Positions 46,616 to 58,130 of a DNA stretch of 64,000 bases are shown here, piece after piece. Source of the DNA: Prochilodus magdalenae (taxonomy: Eukaryota; Chordata; Actinopteri; Characiformes; Prochilodontidae); assembly GCA_024036415.1 (NCBI GenBank), contig JAMWET010001367.1:301001-365000 (forward strand). The letters run 5' to 3'. Within the stretch, counting starts at the first letter, position 1. Every line of letters begins with the position of its first letter. The position numbers were made by a program, and so were the translations under genes. Below the pieces are notes generated by a model. That model did not search any database, was not told the origin of the DNA, and was given only the letters and a program-made list of their open reading frames with translations.

Positions 46616-49020
46616 TTCTTCTTTTTGGTTGAGAGATTTATTGTAAATTCAATGTTGGTCTTACCCGCACTCATCTGTTCACCTTTTTTTCTCTTCCCAT
46701 CTTTCCGTTCCATTAATTTTCACCCCCTTATTCAAACCCTATTGTATCATACAGCTACCAAACTGAAAGTACAGACTGACCCATACTCCTCTATGTCTCA
46801 ATTCTCTCTCTTACTCATTTTTAGCACACTTTAGCATGCAGTGAGACAGTTAGCTTTGTGTGGAACCAACTTACGAAACTATGAACATTTCTAGTGTGTG
46901 GCAGCAACTCTGGCATCTGACTGTTACAGCCTGGCTAAAAGGACAGAACCAGAAGGTAACACAGATTTGGAACACCCCAAAACACTGGCATCCATCCGTT
47001 CCACCATCAAATGAGTGATCAGGTGCACCAGCGGGACGACTCTGTCTGAGTCACATAATGCGACGTAAATCCATGCAAACAGCTTAGCAGACAATGTTTA
47101 CGAACAGTTTCTAATAAAGATGTTCCGATGCAAAACAACACGCTGCATGTCTGAGTCCTGAGCAAAAACACTGAATGTCAAATCATCTGCTTCCTAAGTA
47201 GTAGGATCAGTGGCTCCAGCAACCAACTGTGCATCATATGTCTAATGCACAGTTATTGGATTTAGCCCTGTGGAAACTATTCATTATTGTATGTTTTGGT
47301 GTAGAAGCTAGAACTTGCAAAGTCCACTACATTAGAAGGAGGGGGCATTTGGCATTCAGCCCCTGACAAACCAACTGTCCTATACCAGCTTTGCTGACTT
47401 TACTACACTGCATTGAAACTGAACTAGGAACTACACAATATAAATGATCACTGTGGTACAGTCTGCATATTCGGACACTGGTAACACAAATGTTGGCCCC
47501 TTTTGCCTCTGTTTATGCATGTGCAGCTGTGTAGGAGCTGTAGTTGTGACTGTTTGTGTGTGGTTTTGGGTGCTCAAACTGAGACAAGAAACCAAAATTT
47601 CTGACAATTCAGAAATCCATCTGATCGTCCGACTGCTCAATTGGAGCTCGTTTGGCCACGTAATCGAACATTGCGTCCCCTCTCATGCTGCACTGCAAAC
47701 TACGACAGAGGAAGCTGAAATTCGACTCATGAAATTCTGTAGCGTTGACTCATACTGGCCATAAAATCGGTCTAAAATTGCACAGTGTGTGCCTGGCTCA
47801 TCACAGTACAGACAAATCTCAAGGATGCTCACTCTAATGTGGAAGATGAAACAGAACAGTTGGAACCATTCTCAACTAAGAAGGAAATCAGAAGCAGGCA
47901 CTGATAAGAGGGACAATGAGAGACCACATGGGTCTTTGCTTAGGAGAGGTGGAGCCTTGGACAGATCCAGGACAATCCAGAATATCCAGTCTACGGTTTG
48001 GTGTTTGTATTTTGCCAACACAGAAGCCATCCTTTTCCAAGTCTTTGAAACTTGAAATTAGAAACGAATACAAAATGTCAGATGACCTGAAGACTTAAAT
48101 CTGTGGATACAGTATGTAAATTTGACATAAGGGAGATTTATTATGCATCTTGTGTAATTATCTATATATGTTCCCAATTACAAACAACAACGATAACGCC
48201 AGACTTCTAAGGGTTAAAGCCTCATCTGGGCCTGCATCACACCACTTGCATTTTTCAAACGCTCTGTTTGGAGTTGTGTCCTTCAAAGCCTGGAGGGTCG
48301 TTCAAAGCTCTCTTTCTCTCTCTCTCTCTCACGCCCGCTTCAAGAGCAAACTCGCCACATATCACAGAACAGTAGGGTGCCAGCGACTGACTTATTTTTG
48401 AACCAATCGACTGAAGAGCGAGTTGAAATGACATCAATGACACCAATTTGTACTCTTGAATATCAATGTTTGCAACCGGCTTTTTGGGCAGAGAAGGTCT
48501 GCCTACTGAAATGTTTAAAAAGGCCTTCTTCGTTTTAGGCCTCTGAAGCGAGCTGAGAAACAATGCCCTCAAGTAAGCAAAATATTGAGTTGTAACAGCA
48601 TTACGGAGAGATTTTCTCCGAGAGATGTTTAAAATCAGCTACCCCTCGAGGTGTCCAGTCAACAGTGGATGAAAGGAGTTACTTACTGCGTGTTCCGCAA
48701 CAGAATACAAAGTATTTTATCTACAGATATCCAAGTCTACACTTTCCGTCAGGTTATTTCTCTGATACAAATAAGACTGGACTGAATTTACCCTTAGGAG
48801 TCATGGTTATTGCCAGATCAAATAACAGCATGGTGTAATTTGGTGTTAATCGTTTCTCACTTGTAGCTCATTGAAACAAGCCGAGAAAGGGGTTGATTCT
48901 AATCTCTAGCCTCTGCAGAGGTGCGGATTTGGTCTGGGGGCCAACACTGAAAGGCTTTAGCCTCAATACAACACCAGCAGCACATCAAAGTTGTGGATTT
49001 TATAAGCACAGTTGAGTCAC
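46616..49020. other. Unassigned intergenic sequence
   Basis: A TC-rich tract lies at 48308-48332. Open frames (47444-47764 plus, 48255-48572 minus) are unrecognisable and have no conserved motif. No mobile element assigned. Confidence 0.4.
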
Positions 49021-49330
49021 ATTATTATGACTAATATCTAGAGTAACAGCCGTGTGCTGCACAGTCAGCAGCTAGATGGGCTGGGAGTGAATCAAGAAGA
49101 TCCTGGTAGGTTGTCACAAGTATCTGGAGCCATACTGACTGCAGTGCATCCCACAGCTGCTGGAGGCTGCATGCAAGAGGTTCCATAGAGTAAACATGAC
49201 AATGAAGGCGGTCCCACGAGTGTTCAATTGGGTTCATGTCTGGGGAATTATGGGAGCCAGAGTAGTACTTGGAAGTTCCGTCATGCTCTTCCAACCAATG
49301 TTGGACATTTCTAGAACATCCCACCCATCC
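49003..49330 (-). pseudogene. Tc1 transposon 3' end with transposase C-terminus
   Basis: The left border carries AGTTGAGTCACATTATTATGAC, a terminal repeat known in one fish Tc1 group. The adjoining minus-strand frame (49031-49324) encodes SPDMNPIEHSWDRL, holding the catalytic Glu, then LWDALQSVWLQILVTTYQDLLDSL and the tail AAHGCYSRY, the normal Tc1 C-terminus. The catalytic Asp regions are missing, so only about the last quarter of the gene remains. Confidence 0.85.
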
Positions 49331-50365
49331 AAGGGAAAACAGTTAGCATGACATTGGCCCTTTTACCCATGACAGCAACGAGGCATGTGTGTGAAGACAC
49401 CTTATATGCCCACCAAGCCAGCTCATGGCACATGACTTTCCTTCTTGAGCTACACACTGCTGCCAACAAAAGTATCCCCCACCCCCCCACCCTGTCCAAT
49501 TTGCACCAATCTCTCCATTAAACACAATGTCTATGGTAATAAACACATGTTCCTGTGTTCAGTTAAAATAATAAGAGAAATCTGGTAGCAATAATTCTAA
49601 TAATTCATTGAAAAATCTGTTAATAAAAGTCTTCACTTCCCACACAGAGTTTAATACTGCATATAATAAACTAAACAGATAATCAGATTTTTGTACATCT
49701 ACTATCTGCCATCTGTTTTAGCCAAATGTCTTGAGAGAGAGAGACAGTGCAAGAAATTATTTAGTAGGATATATCCAAAAATATAAACACATCAAAGAGC
49801 AGAATTTCTTAAAACACAACAACATGTAGAGAGTGCCAACAGATCTAATGACGCACAAAAAAATTGCAGCTTATGCATGTTTTTCATGGTAGCTTATTCC
49901 CCGGTAATGTAAATGTATTGCCGTTCCCTTCATTGACACATTTTATATTTATATATGCAGGATTAGCCAGTTTGAAAAATTGAGGACATACTGCTTTGTC
50001 ATTTCCATTGGGTACTGGAACAAGAGCAATTACATCGATACAGTGAGACACAAGATCTCATTAGCACATGCAAGCAAGTGCTGAACAAACTGGAAATCAG
50101 TGTAACCGTATGTGATTTTAATGAGCCTATGTTACCTTGTTTCACTTAGACCACTGAAAGAAAGGTAGTCACATGTAGAGTCATCTTTACCACTAAAGTC
50201 TGAAGAGTCTAATGCTTTTCACCTAATCTTTTTATAACCAATGATCAACGATTCATTTAAAGAGATGGGCTTAACAAGGCAGACAGTGTTCCTACTGGAG
50301 GTTCTTAAGGATTAACGTTTGTAGTCATTATAATGAAATCTAGACGGTCCATACCCTACATTTTT
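49331..50365. other. Unassigned intergenic sequence
   Basis: The first 170 bp may be further decayed Tc1 sequence. Nothing else recognised. Confidence 0.4.
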
Positions 50366-50800
50366 TCTTGCACCGACTTTATGGACCTTACCTTGTGCAC
50401 TGGTGTGCAGTCATATTAGAACAGGAAGGGGCCATCTCCAAACTGTTCCCACAAAGTTGGGAGCATGACATCGTCCAAATCTCATGGTTTAGTAAAGTAT
50501 TAAGAGTTCCTTTCACTGGGACTACAGGGCTGGGCCCAACTCATGAACTCTGTTATGTTACGTGGCGTACCACTTCACTACTAGACTTGTTGCACAGGTG
50601 GCATCATATCATGGTTCCATGCTAGAATTCACTGAGCTCCTGAGAGCGACCCATTCTTTCACTAATGTGTGTAGAATAGTGTGGATGCCTAGGTGATTGG
50701 TTTTATACACCTGTGGCCATGAAAGTGACTAGAACACTCGAATATAAGGATTTGGATGGGAGAGTGAATGCATTCGACCATAAAGTGTATGTATATATTC
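50366..50800 (-). mobile_element. Internally deleted Tc1 element, inverted
   Basis: Blocks ACCTTGTGCACTGG, CAGGAAGGGGCCATCTCCAAACTGTTCCCACAAAGTTGG, GACTTGTTGCACAGGTGGCATC, GAATTCACTGAGCTCCTGAGA and TTATACACCTGTGGCCATGAAAGTGA appear in the order expected for the reverse strand of a fish Tc1 related to the element at 18752-19807, with the middle of the transposase removed. The expected far terminus (AATACTTTTGG-like) is degraded. Confidence 0.75.
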
Positions 50801-51105
50801 GTACGGTTATATAAACCAACAGCTCATTTTCATAATTTTCTTAATTCCAAATTCCATACTATGAAACAGGCTGTTATTGTCACTGTGCCAGTTAGACTGA
50901 TAAAAATGCCTATTCATAACAGGTTTGTTTCTGCAGGACAGTTGCCATTGAAGGACCATACAGACTAGGAAGTGAATGGTACAGCTTACAACATGACTGT
51001 TAACATATTCATCTGACAATGCTAATGTATGAACATATAATTTTTAAAATATTTTCTTTTTAATATTGTTTGCATATTAACATGACACTCTTTTTGTATA
51101 ATTGC
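50801..51105. other. Unassigned intergenic sequence
   Basis: AT-rich. Nothing recognised. Confidence 0.5.
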
Positions 51106-51519
51106 AAGCTCACCAGACAATAAAATGAGTCACCTTGGGTGTATCTTTATCCTGTAGATGGGATTGCTTGAGATTGAGAAGAGGTGGTACAGGTCAGTGG
51201 ATGTCGTGCTCCATGTGTGGAAAATGGCTCCAAAGCAGATGTTAATAATTGGTAAAAAGAACTGATAGCATTTGGGCATGTCAAAGACCATAATGTGAAG
51301 AATGTATCTTAATCTGCAGGTCTATGGAAGTGTAGCAAAGATCCCAGTCTACAGGAAACTCTCCTCAGAATTGTGCCAGAGAAGGCATCTACCAAATCTG
51401 GCCCAACAGTACAATTCTTTGAGGCAAGAGACTGAAAACTGATGTTGCCTACATCGAGAAACTTGTCAGGTAGGCTTCAGTTACAGGTGAATAATTTTTT
51501 GTTTTTGTCTGGTGAGCTT
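51106..51519 (+). mobile_element. Tc1/mariner-derived element family B, copy 2 (414 bp)
   Basis: Perfect 15-bp inverted ends AAGCTCACCAGACAA / TTGTCTGGTGAGCTT delimit it. The interior matches 27791-28255 and, with stops and frameshifts, the same transposase C-terminal fragment. Flanks are ATTGC on the left and CAATA on the right, so the exact element border and target duplication are unclear; TA lies a few bases out on both sides. Confidence 0.78.
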
Positions 51520-52744
51520 CAATAACGCTTTAAAAGGCCAGGGCCTACTAGTGGACCCAAAGTGTTACTACACACTTCTATAACCCAAAGAATAACCCGA
51601 CGGCTTTATATCGTAGTTCTTACATATAAGTACAAAAAGTCTGTGGTTTAAAATATTCTTATTCATAATTTAAAAAACTAAAAAAGTTTGTAATTGTAAG
51701 AGGCTATAAGGGTAGATGTGAATAATGACTTTTACCTTCTCAGGCACCTTTGAGCGATGAGTTCAAAAGCAACTGGCAATCTATTAAAGCCTTTTTCACC
51801 GTTCACTCCAAATTCATGATCTTAGCCATAAATCTCTGCCCTGTTAAGGTGCCTGAAGCTGTAAATACACTTCACAGTTTCTTTGCTGTGTAAAATGCTA
51901 ACAACAAGCTGAACCTTTACAAAATGTAAGCTTCTATATTACAGTTAATAAACATAATCATACTTAGTTTGTCTGTTAATTTATTCATACCTGGATGTGA
52001 TGCAGAGTTCTGGCTGATATGGCCCGAATATTAAGTGTAGAACTGAAACTTAAAGGGATACAACTGCTGGTTTTGATAATGACTAAATAAGTTGAGCGCT
52101 GGCTGTTAAATTAGAAATCATAATGCAATACTAATCATAATGTGCCTCCATGTATAACATTAGTTTTCCCAATTATTAAATAGCAGAAACAACAAAAATG
52201 GATATCTGGCCTAAAAAGAAAAAAGTGCAGGATGCAAGAACTATCTGGATCAGTTTGCCTGTGAATAGAGAATCATTAACTCATATCATGCACACAACAT
52301 CGCTGATGAATAATAAATCATTCTGTTGTACCGAGAACATGTTCATTTGTAGAAATGAGCAGTGTACACGTGTCTAGCAATTAAACAGAACAATAACTAT
52401 TCGAGGCAGTTAGAATCATTTCATTCCATACTGTGATCGCTCCTCCAGCACAGAAAGGCTGGGAATAGGATATACTGAAGTGATTTTGTAGAGATTTGCT
52501 GGTGTTTATAAGGGACGCTTCAGTGGATTGTGTTTAAAGGGAAAACAAGAAAATGATGTAACCCATGAATTCTGCCAAACTGATGAGCCTGAAGAATGTG
52601 CCACTTAAAGGAAGCTGAAGGAAAATGGCTTCTAGGGAACCAACGGCGATTCCTTTATGGCCTCGCTCCAAACCAACCTTTTTGGCAGTTGCATTTTTAA
52701 GAGTATTTTTTAGGCCAAAATGTTGAAATTGAGAGATTACTTTT
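51520..52744. other. Unassigned intergenic sequence
   Basis: No gene or repeat recognised. Confidence 0.45.
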
Positions 52745-53110
52745 ATGCCAACAGGACCATTTAAGCCATTTCTCTTTCAGGACACATTAGGGTGGTCAGC
52801 TCTTCTGTACAGAATTGCCTTAACTCAGTCACAGTTAAGTGCAATCTGCCAATTTAAGGTTCTACCATTGGTGCCATTTAGAGATGACCTCACTCATATG
52901 CTTGGTATGGCTGTCTTACTGCATAATCAAATGTGCTTGAGCTTCAGATCACCGGACTCATGAGTGAACATTATCCTGCAGGATTTTCTGGATTTCATGA
53001 GTCTATCAATTAAGGTTATTTGCCCAGGCCTTGAAGCACCATTGCACTACCACCACCATGCTTTACTGCTGGTATCAGCTCAGTGAACATTTGAACGATT
53101 TGAATCATTG
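52745..53110. mobile_element. DNA-transposon remnant (weak)
   Basis: Phrases CAGATCACCGGACTCATGAGTGAAC, GGATTTCATGAGTCTATCAA and CCAGGCCTTGAAGCACCATTGCACTACCACCACCATGCTTTACTG resemble the non-coding end of a common fish DNA element. No transposase recognised. Confidence 0.4.
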
Positions 53111-53560
53111 AGAAAACACTAAAATGACATATCTGACTACATTTAAACATATTTTAGATGCCCAAGGATGACCATTGTTGTGAGAGTGTTCTTATTGTTG
53201 AATGCTGTCTTATTTTTAAGCCAGGTGTAACAGGACTCCTGTCTTCCAAATAATACTACTGGTTTTCATCTTATCATGTGTAAGACTCATAGTCTTTTTG
53301 TTCCTTTTGCCTAGCAGTGGTTTTCATCTCCCATTTTGGAAGTAAACCATTTAAGCCAAATCTCTTTGTAGTGATGGAATTATTGAGGCTTGCAGTTCCT
53401 TAGATGTGCACGTGCTTATGTGACTTTATAGATGAGTGAAATTCATCACCCTCAAATGTCTGTACATTAACTTTGTGCTTTTGTTTCCCTTTTCTTTCTT
53501 TTATATAACAAATTGATTGTCTGTGAAGCTGCTTTGAGACAACATTGGTTGCAGAGCAAA
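53111..53560. other. Unassigned intergenic sequence
   Basis: Nothing recognised. Confidence 0.45.
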
Positions 53561-54025
53561 GCCCTTTTTTTGTTTGTTTTTAGAACAAAAAGAAAACCAA
53601 GTAGCAAAACCAGACCGGACATACCAAAAGGGGGTGAGACAGAACACAAAACCAAAAGGCAAGCCAGGTTCCAAAACCAAACAGCTGAAAACAGGCAACC
53701 AACCTAAAGGGAAAATCCAACCAGAAACCAGTATGCAGCCAGAAATAAGAGAAGACCGCTCAGTAGGTCAACAGACAACTTGCCAATACCTCGCAAAGAA
53801 CAAGCTAAGGTACAAACAGGTATATGCTGTATACAGAGAGTGTGTTGGCAAACAGGTGAAAAGCACTAGTATTCAGGCGATGATGACCAGGGAGGTGGTC
53901 CGTGATTGGCGGATTATTGACATGTAGCAATTAAGCCATGCAGAGGTGGGTTACAGGAAGTTTAGAACGTTGGAGGTAAGAAGAAGAAGCCAGAAGCATT
54001 GACAAGCAGTTGTCACTGTGCTCTT
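53561..54025 (-). mobile_element. LTR-like segment, inverted (weak)
   Basis: Purine-rich plus strand with repeated AAACCA..CAG words, then AACAGGTGAAAAGCACTAG, GTGATTGGCGGATTATTGACATGTAGC and ...GCATTGACAAGCAGTTGTCA, organised like 31690-32168. Borders and target duplication unresolved. Confidence 0.3.
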
Positions 54026-55350
54026 GGAGGAATTCAGTGGGCTGGCCACTTTTAGAAAGATTCACTGCTGAGCATGTAGATCACCTGTAAGTGTAGCACA
54101 TAGGTAATCGTCCTATTAATTGTCCATTAACTGGGACTAATGGATTGAGAATCCAAACAAACTATGGTAGTTCAGCACTTAAAACCCAGTGCATAACATC
54201 TTTATTATATTTTATTCCGAATATTGTCTATGGTAGTGTTCCTGGACCGGAACTGATAAATCATTTTGCAAGCTTAAGGCACAATTATAGCTTCACAGGT
54301 GCCACAAACAACCACACATGCTGCAATTAGTATCTATCTACAGTGACACTAATTTGCACCCTGATCTGAACTATGAAAAGGTTAACAAGTAACTCAGTGA
54401 CCACAGACCTGACGCAGCATCAGCGGGTCTGCTATACGTGTAGACTTTAATTAACCACTTTTGTGGCAAGGCTGGCTTGCTTTGATAAAATTTGGCATTC
54501 TAAGATATGTAGCTGAAGTACCCTATCTAATAGGGTAGAGACCGGCTCTAGAGGGAATTACGGAAGAGAAGATATGACTCTACTTCACTCCTTCATTTTT
54601 GTTTGCAGAGCTCTCTTAACTGCCTTAGTGGAATGCTTTCCAGTCCTGTTCAATCATAGGTATGCTATTAATGGTGTTGCGTTGTATTGCTATACTGTGG
54701 CTCCAGTATTGGATTTATGTGTTTTTATTGACGTCCAGTCCATGTGTTCACATTACATTATCCCATTTCTATGCTGTGCTTCAGTAATTACATTTAACTA
54801 TAGAGATTTAAAGAACTAAGTTGTGAGAAATCAAATTTGCAAAACCTTCCCCTTAACTTTCCCCTTAACCCAGACAGCCAAGACCTTGCTGTCTGAAGTG
54901 GAGTAAAGGAAACATAATAAAAGTAAAATAGTAAAGTAGTAATGGAAGATTGGAATGGAAGCACTTCTTGACAAATAATGGAAACTAAACATTACTGAAT
55001 GCTGTGCTAAGTGAGTCATCCCGCACTTGCTTCATGCTATGCCAAGTTAAGAAGCAATCTCAAATAGACTTCATGAGACACTGTATGACGTACTGATATC
55101 TATAAAATGGGCACAAATACAAAGAAGTTTTGATCATTACTTTAGAAAACAGTATGTCATTCTGAACATGACCAACTGTAGGCTGTTAGGGACCGTAAGC
55201 GGACCCCTGTCTTGTTTTTTTTTTTTTTGACAAGCTGTCTGAAATATTAATATATAACTGGCATATTTGTGTTTTGCTGATGATTGGATGCCTCTTTGGG
55301 GTTCTAATACTCTAATATTTCAAGTTACATATAGCATTTTACTGTTATAA
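54026..55350. other. Unassigned intergenic sequence
   Basis: A poly-T tract lies at 55217-55229. No gene or repeat family recognised. Confidence 0.45.
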
Positions 55351-55816
55351 AGGCTAGATTAATCATAGTCTGATTATTTTAACCTGGATTAATCACAGCC
55401 TGAGTATCTAAACCTTCATAAATCACAATCTATGTTCCTAAACCTGGATTAATCACAGCCTGAGTATCTAAACTTTCATAAATCACAGTCTATGTTTCTA
55501 AACCTGGATTAATCACAGCCTGAGTATCTAAACCTGGATTAATCACAGTCTGAGTACCTAAACCTGGATTAATTACAGTCTGAGTACCTAAACCTGGATT
55601 AATCACAGTCTGAGTACCTAAACCTGGATTAATCACAGTCTGAGTACCTAAACCTGGATTAATCACAGTCTGAGTACCTAAACCTGGATTAATCACAGTC
55701 TGAGTACCTAAACCTGGATTAATCACAGTCTGAGTACCTAAACCTGGATTAATTACAGTCTGAGTATCTAAACCTGGATTAATCAGTCTGAGTACCTAAA
55801 CCTGGAATAATTTACA
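55351..55816. repeat. 30-bp minisatellite, about 16 units
   Basis: Units of 30 bp with consensus AACCTGGATTAATCACAGTC followed by TGAGTACCTA. The first units alternate two variants (GGATTAATCACAGCCTGAG and TTCATAAATCACARTCTATG), a 60-bp higher-order pattern. Units from about 55501 on are nearly identical. One unit (55771-55798) has a 2-bp deletion. The minus-strand open frame 55490-55726 repeating INPGLGTQTV is a by-product. Confidence 0.95.
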
Positions 55817-55976
55817 TTCACATTCATGGCATATTTATGGCTTATCCAGAGTAATTTACAAGGTTAATCACATTACAGGTAGGCCAATCCCGTGTTAGAA
55901 GTCTTGCCCAAGGACTCTTGTTGGAGTAGCACAGCATAGTCACCCAGACTGGGATTTGAACCCCAGTCTCTCTTAC
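55817..55976 (-). repeat. 5'-truncated tRNA-derived SINE inserted in the minisatellite
   Basis: Inverted relative of 16255-16480: it has the complement of the tail (TTTATGGCTTATCCAGAGTAATTTAC), TCTTGCCCAAGGACTC, and GGGATTTGAACCCC (B box complement). The A box is missing, so it is 5' truncated. The duplication TTACA flanks it (55812-55816 and 55977-55981). Confidence 0.85.
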
Positions 55977-55996
55977 TTACAGTCTGAGTATCTAAA
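55977..55996. repeat. Minisatellite remnant beyond the SINE
   Basis: TTACAGTCTGAGTATCTAAA is the second half of the 30-bp unit whose first half ends at 55816, so the SINE interrupted the array. Confidence 0.9.
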
Positions 55997-56639
55997 CAGA
56001 GAAAGTTGTTCACTGCTGTTGTGAAACAAGTTAACCACCATTCCATTGAATAAGATAAAGCTGGAAGTTAATCAGAAAGCCTGCCCCACCTAAGCAATAT
56101 AGACAACATAATGGTCCAGTTATAACCCAGAAGTTATTAAAGGGCCCACAAGTTTATGTTTTCCAAAAACAACATCAATAATCAGGAGCAAATCTAAAAA
56201 GTTTACTCAATCTCCAAAAGCTGGTTCTACCAAGTAGAGGTGTTGAATACTGATGCAAGTAGCACATTTTCGATGTTGAGAGATCATCAGTACCGTCAAG
56301 GACTCCTGATCAAGCTCCTGACCTCAAAGGTTACAGTCAATTTAGAAATTTGTTGGAAAGGGCACATGAGGGGTAAAACAGGGATTAAACCCTTTAGCTA
56401 CATTAGCCGTGTAGCTGCAGTGCACACCAAACATGTCTTGGCTGATCACCCACATGCCAGTGCTGAACAGAGCTACAGCCTTCCCCTGCTGCCACTTTCC
56501 TCACTTCATAAACCAGCTAGCCAAGGGCAACAATGAGAGTGAGAACTGAGGACCTCTAGAAATCAGCATCTCTGTACAGAAACGAAGGATTAAATAAAAG
56601 GGGAATTCTTCCAGCTAGCCAGCTTATCTTCCTCTCTGA
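55997..56639. other. Unassigned intergenic sequence
   Basis: No gene or repeat recognised. Confidence 0.45.
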
Positions 56640-56854
56640 AACGGCACCTCTGGCCTGATGAGAGTCTGAAACCGTTCGACATATAATTTTGAACACAGGA
56701 GGATAAATAATTCAGCCTGGGCTGCAATATTCATGAAGAAGGTTATTACGTATAGACATGGCACTGCAGGCAAAAACAGCAATCGCTGTCTCGCCAGCCT
56801 TAGCCTGCTATCAGAAAACTTTCCAAACACCAAGCCCACCCCCACCTCTTACTA

Positions 56855-56892
<38 letters not shown>

Positions 56893-57110
56893 ATCTTTAA
56901 CACCATCTCCCTTTATTCTTTATTCCGCAATCTAAAAATGTCCCCCTTTTTCCCATTTCTGAGGTTTTTTAATGAGGGTCGTAACCTTCGCGTGAACGAA
57001 TGCGAAAACAGGAACGCAATCCCCACCATCTCTTCCTCTCCATCTCTCTCTCTCTTCCTCTCTCGCTCTCTCTTTGCTTTCATGAATTATTTATCTCTGT
57101 GTTTGATCTG
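56640..57110. other. Candidate conserved non-coding element with (TC)n tracts
   Basis: High-complexity blocks (GGATAAATAATTCAGCCTGG, GCAATATTCATGAAGAAGG, GAGGTTTTTTAATGAGGG) separated by TC microsatellites at about 56853-56892 and 57034-57072. Possible regulatory DNA by texture only. Confidence 0.25.
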
Positions 57111-57735
57111 AATTTAGACTACCGCTTGTGAGATATATTTGGCACCAAAAAAAAAAGACTTTTAGGAAACTGTTAATGTTCAGGAGAGTTAGTCGGGGTG
57201 TGCTTATAACAGGAGTACACAGGAGTACTACTCTACTGTAAACCCTGAATAACCACCTGTTAGCACAGCAGACGGCTTTCTCTGACCACTGTTTGCTGTG
57301 TCCAGTGTAAACACGGCTTTCAAGAAACATAGATGCAAATCGGTGGCAGTTGTGACTATGCTCATTCATGACTTGCATGCATTACTCTCAACCCACACAC
57401 ACACACAGACACACGTACTGCATGACATGTGATCGAAAATATGCTGCTTGTCTTTTCACCAACTGTAGTCCCACAATACACACATTGTTCATCAGCCTGG
57501 CTCACAGTGACAGGATATAAAACGACACCCTCAGAATTGCATTTCTCAACCTTATGCGCATGTGTCAGAATAAGAGTCTTTCATTTGCTAACCTGATAAA
57601 TAACCAAAAAAGAAATGGAAAAAAAATGTATAGTGCAAACTGTTGAGCCTATTTTCAAAAGACAGTTCTTTCAGAAAAACCACTGGTATTTTGTGAGCTC
57701 AGTAAGCTAAAAATTCTGGTCCAGATTTCTCCTCG
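57111..57735. other. Unassigned intergenic sequence
   Basis: A short (CA)n run lies at 57393-57406. Nothing else recognised. Confidence 0.45.
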
Positions 57736-58130
57736 ATGCCCGAGTCAGTGAACATTTTATTAGGAACACCTACACACCTACTCACTCATACAATTTTCAG
57801 AAGTGCAAATCCAGGACAACAGCAGGTAATGTTTACATCAACCATCAGAATGGAGGAAATGTGTGAGCTCACGGATTTTGGCTGTGGCATGGTTGTTGGT
57901 GCCGGACACAACAGTCTGTAGAGTTTTTCTCAGAAAGGTGCAATGATGAAAAACCATCCAATAAACGGAGTGGCCAGACTGAATCGAGATGACAGAAAGG
58001 CTACAGTAATTAAGATATATAGCAAACTGCAAAACATGTTGGACCTTGAGGTGGATGGGCTACAACAGCAGAGGACCATGTTGGGTTCTGTATCTGTCAG
58101 TCAAGCATAGAATGCTGAGGCTGCAAAAAA
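57736..58130 (+). pseudogene. Tc1 transposon 5' part, decayed
   Basis: Begins GAGTCAGTGAACATTTTATT then AGGAACACCTA, a known fish Tc1 terminus. It continues with GTTTACATCAACCATCAGAATGGAGGAAATGTGTGAG (transposase start, reading EEMCELTDFGCGMVVGA), ACAACAGTCTGTAGAGTTTTTC, GTGGCCAGACTGAATCGAGATGACAGAAAGGCTACAG and ACCTTGAGGTGGATGGGCTACAACAGCAG. It stops before the catalytic core, and frames are broken. Confidence 0.85.

Noticed and set aside
55490..55726. Repeat protein INPGLGTQTV in tandem on the minus strand
   Set aside because: Direct translation of the 30-bp minisatellite. Unit length divisible by three keeps the frame open; no gene structure around it.
55351..55800. CRISPR-like array
   Set aside because: Units are contiguous 30-mers with no unique spacers, and the genome is eukaryotic.
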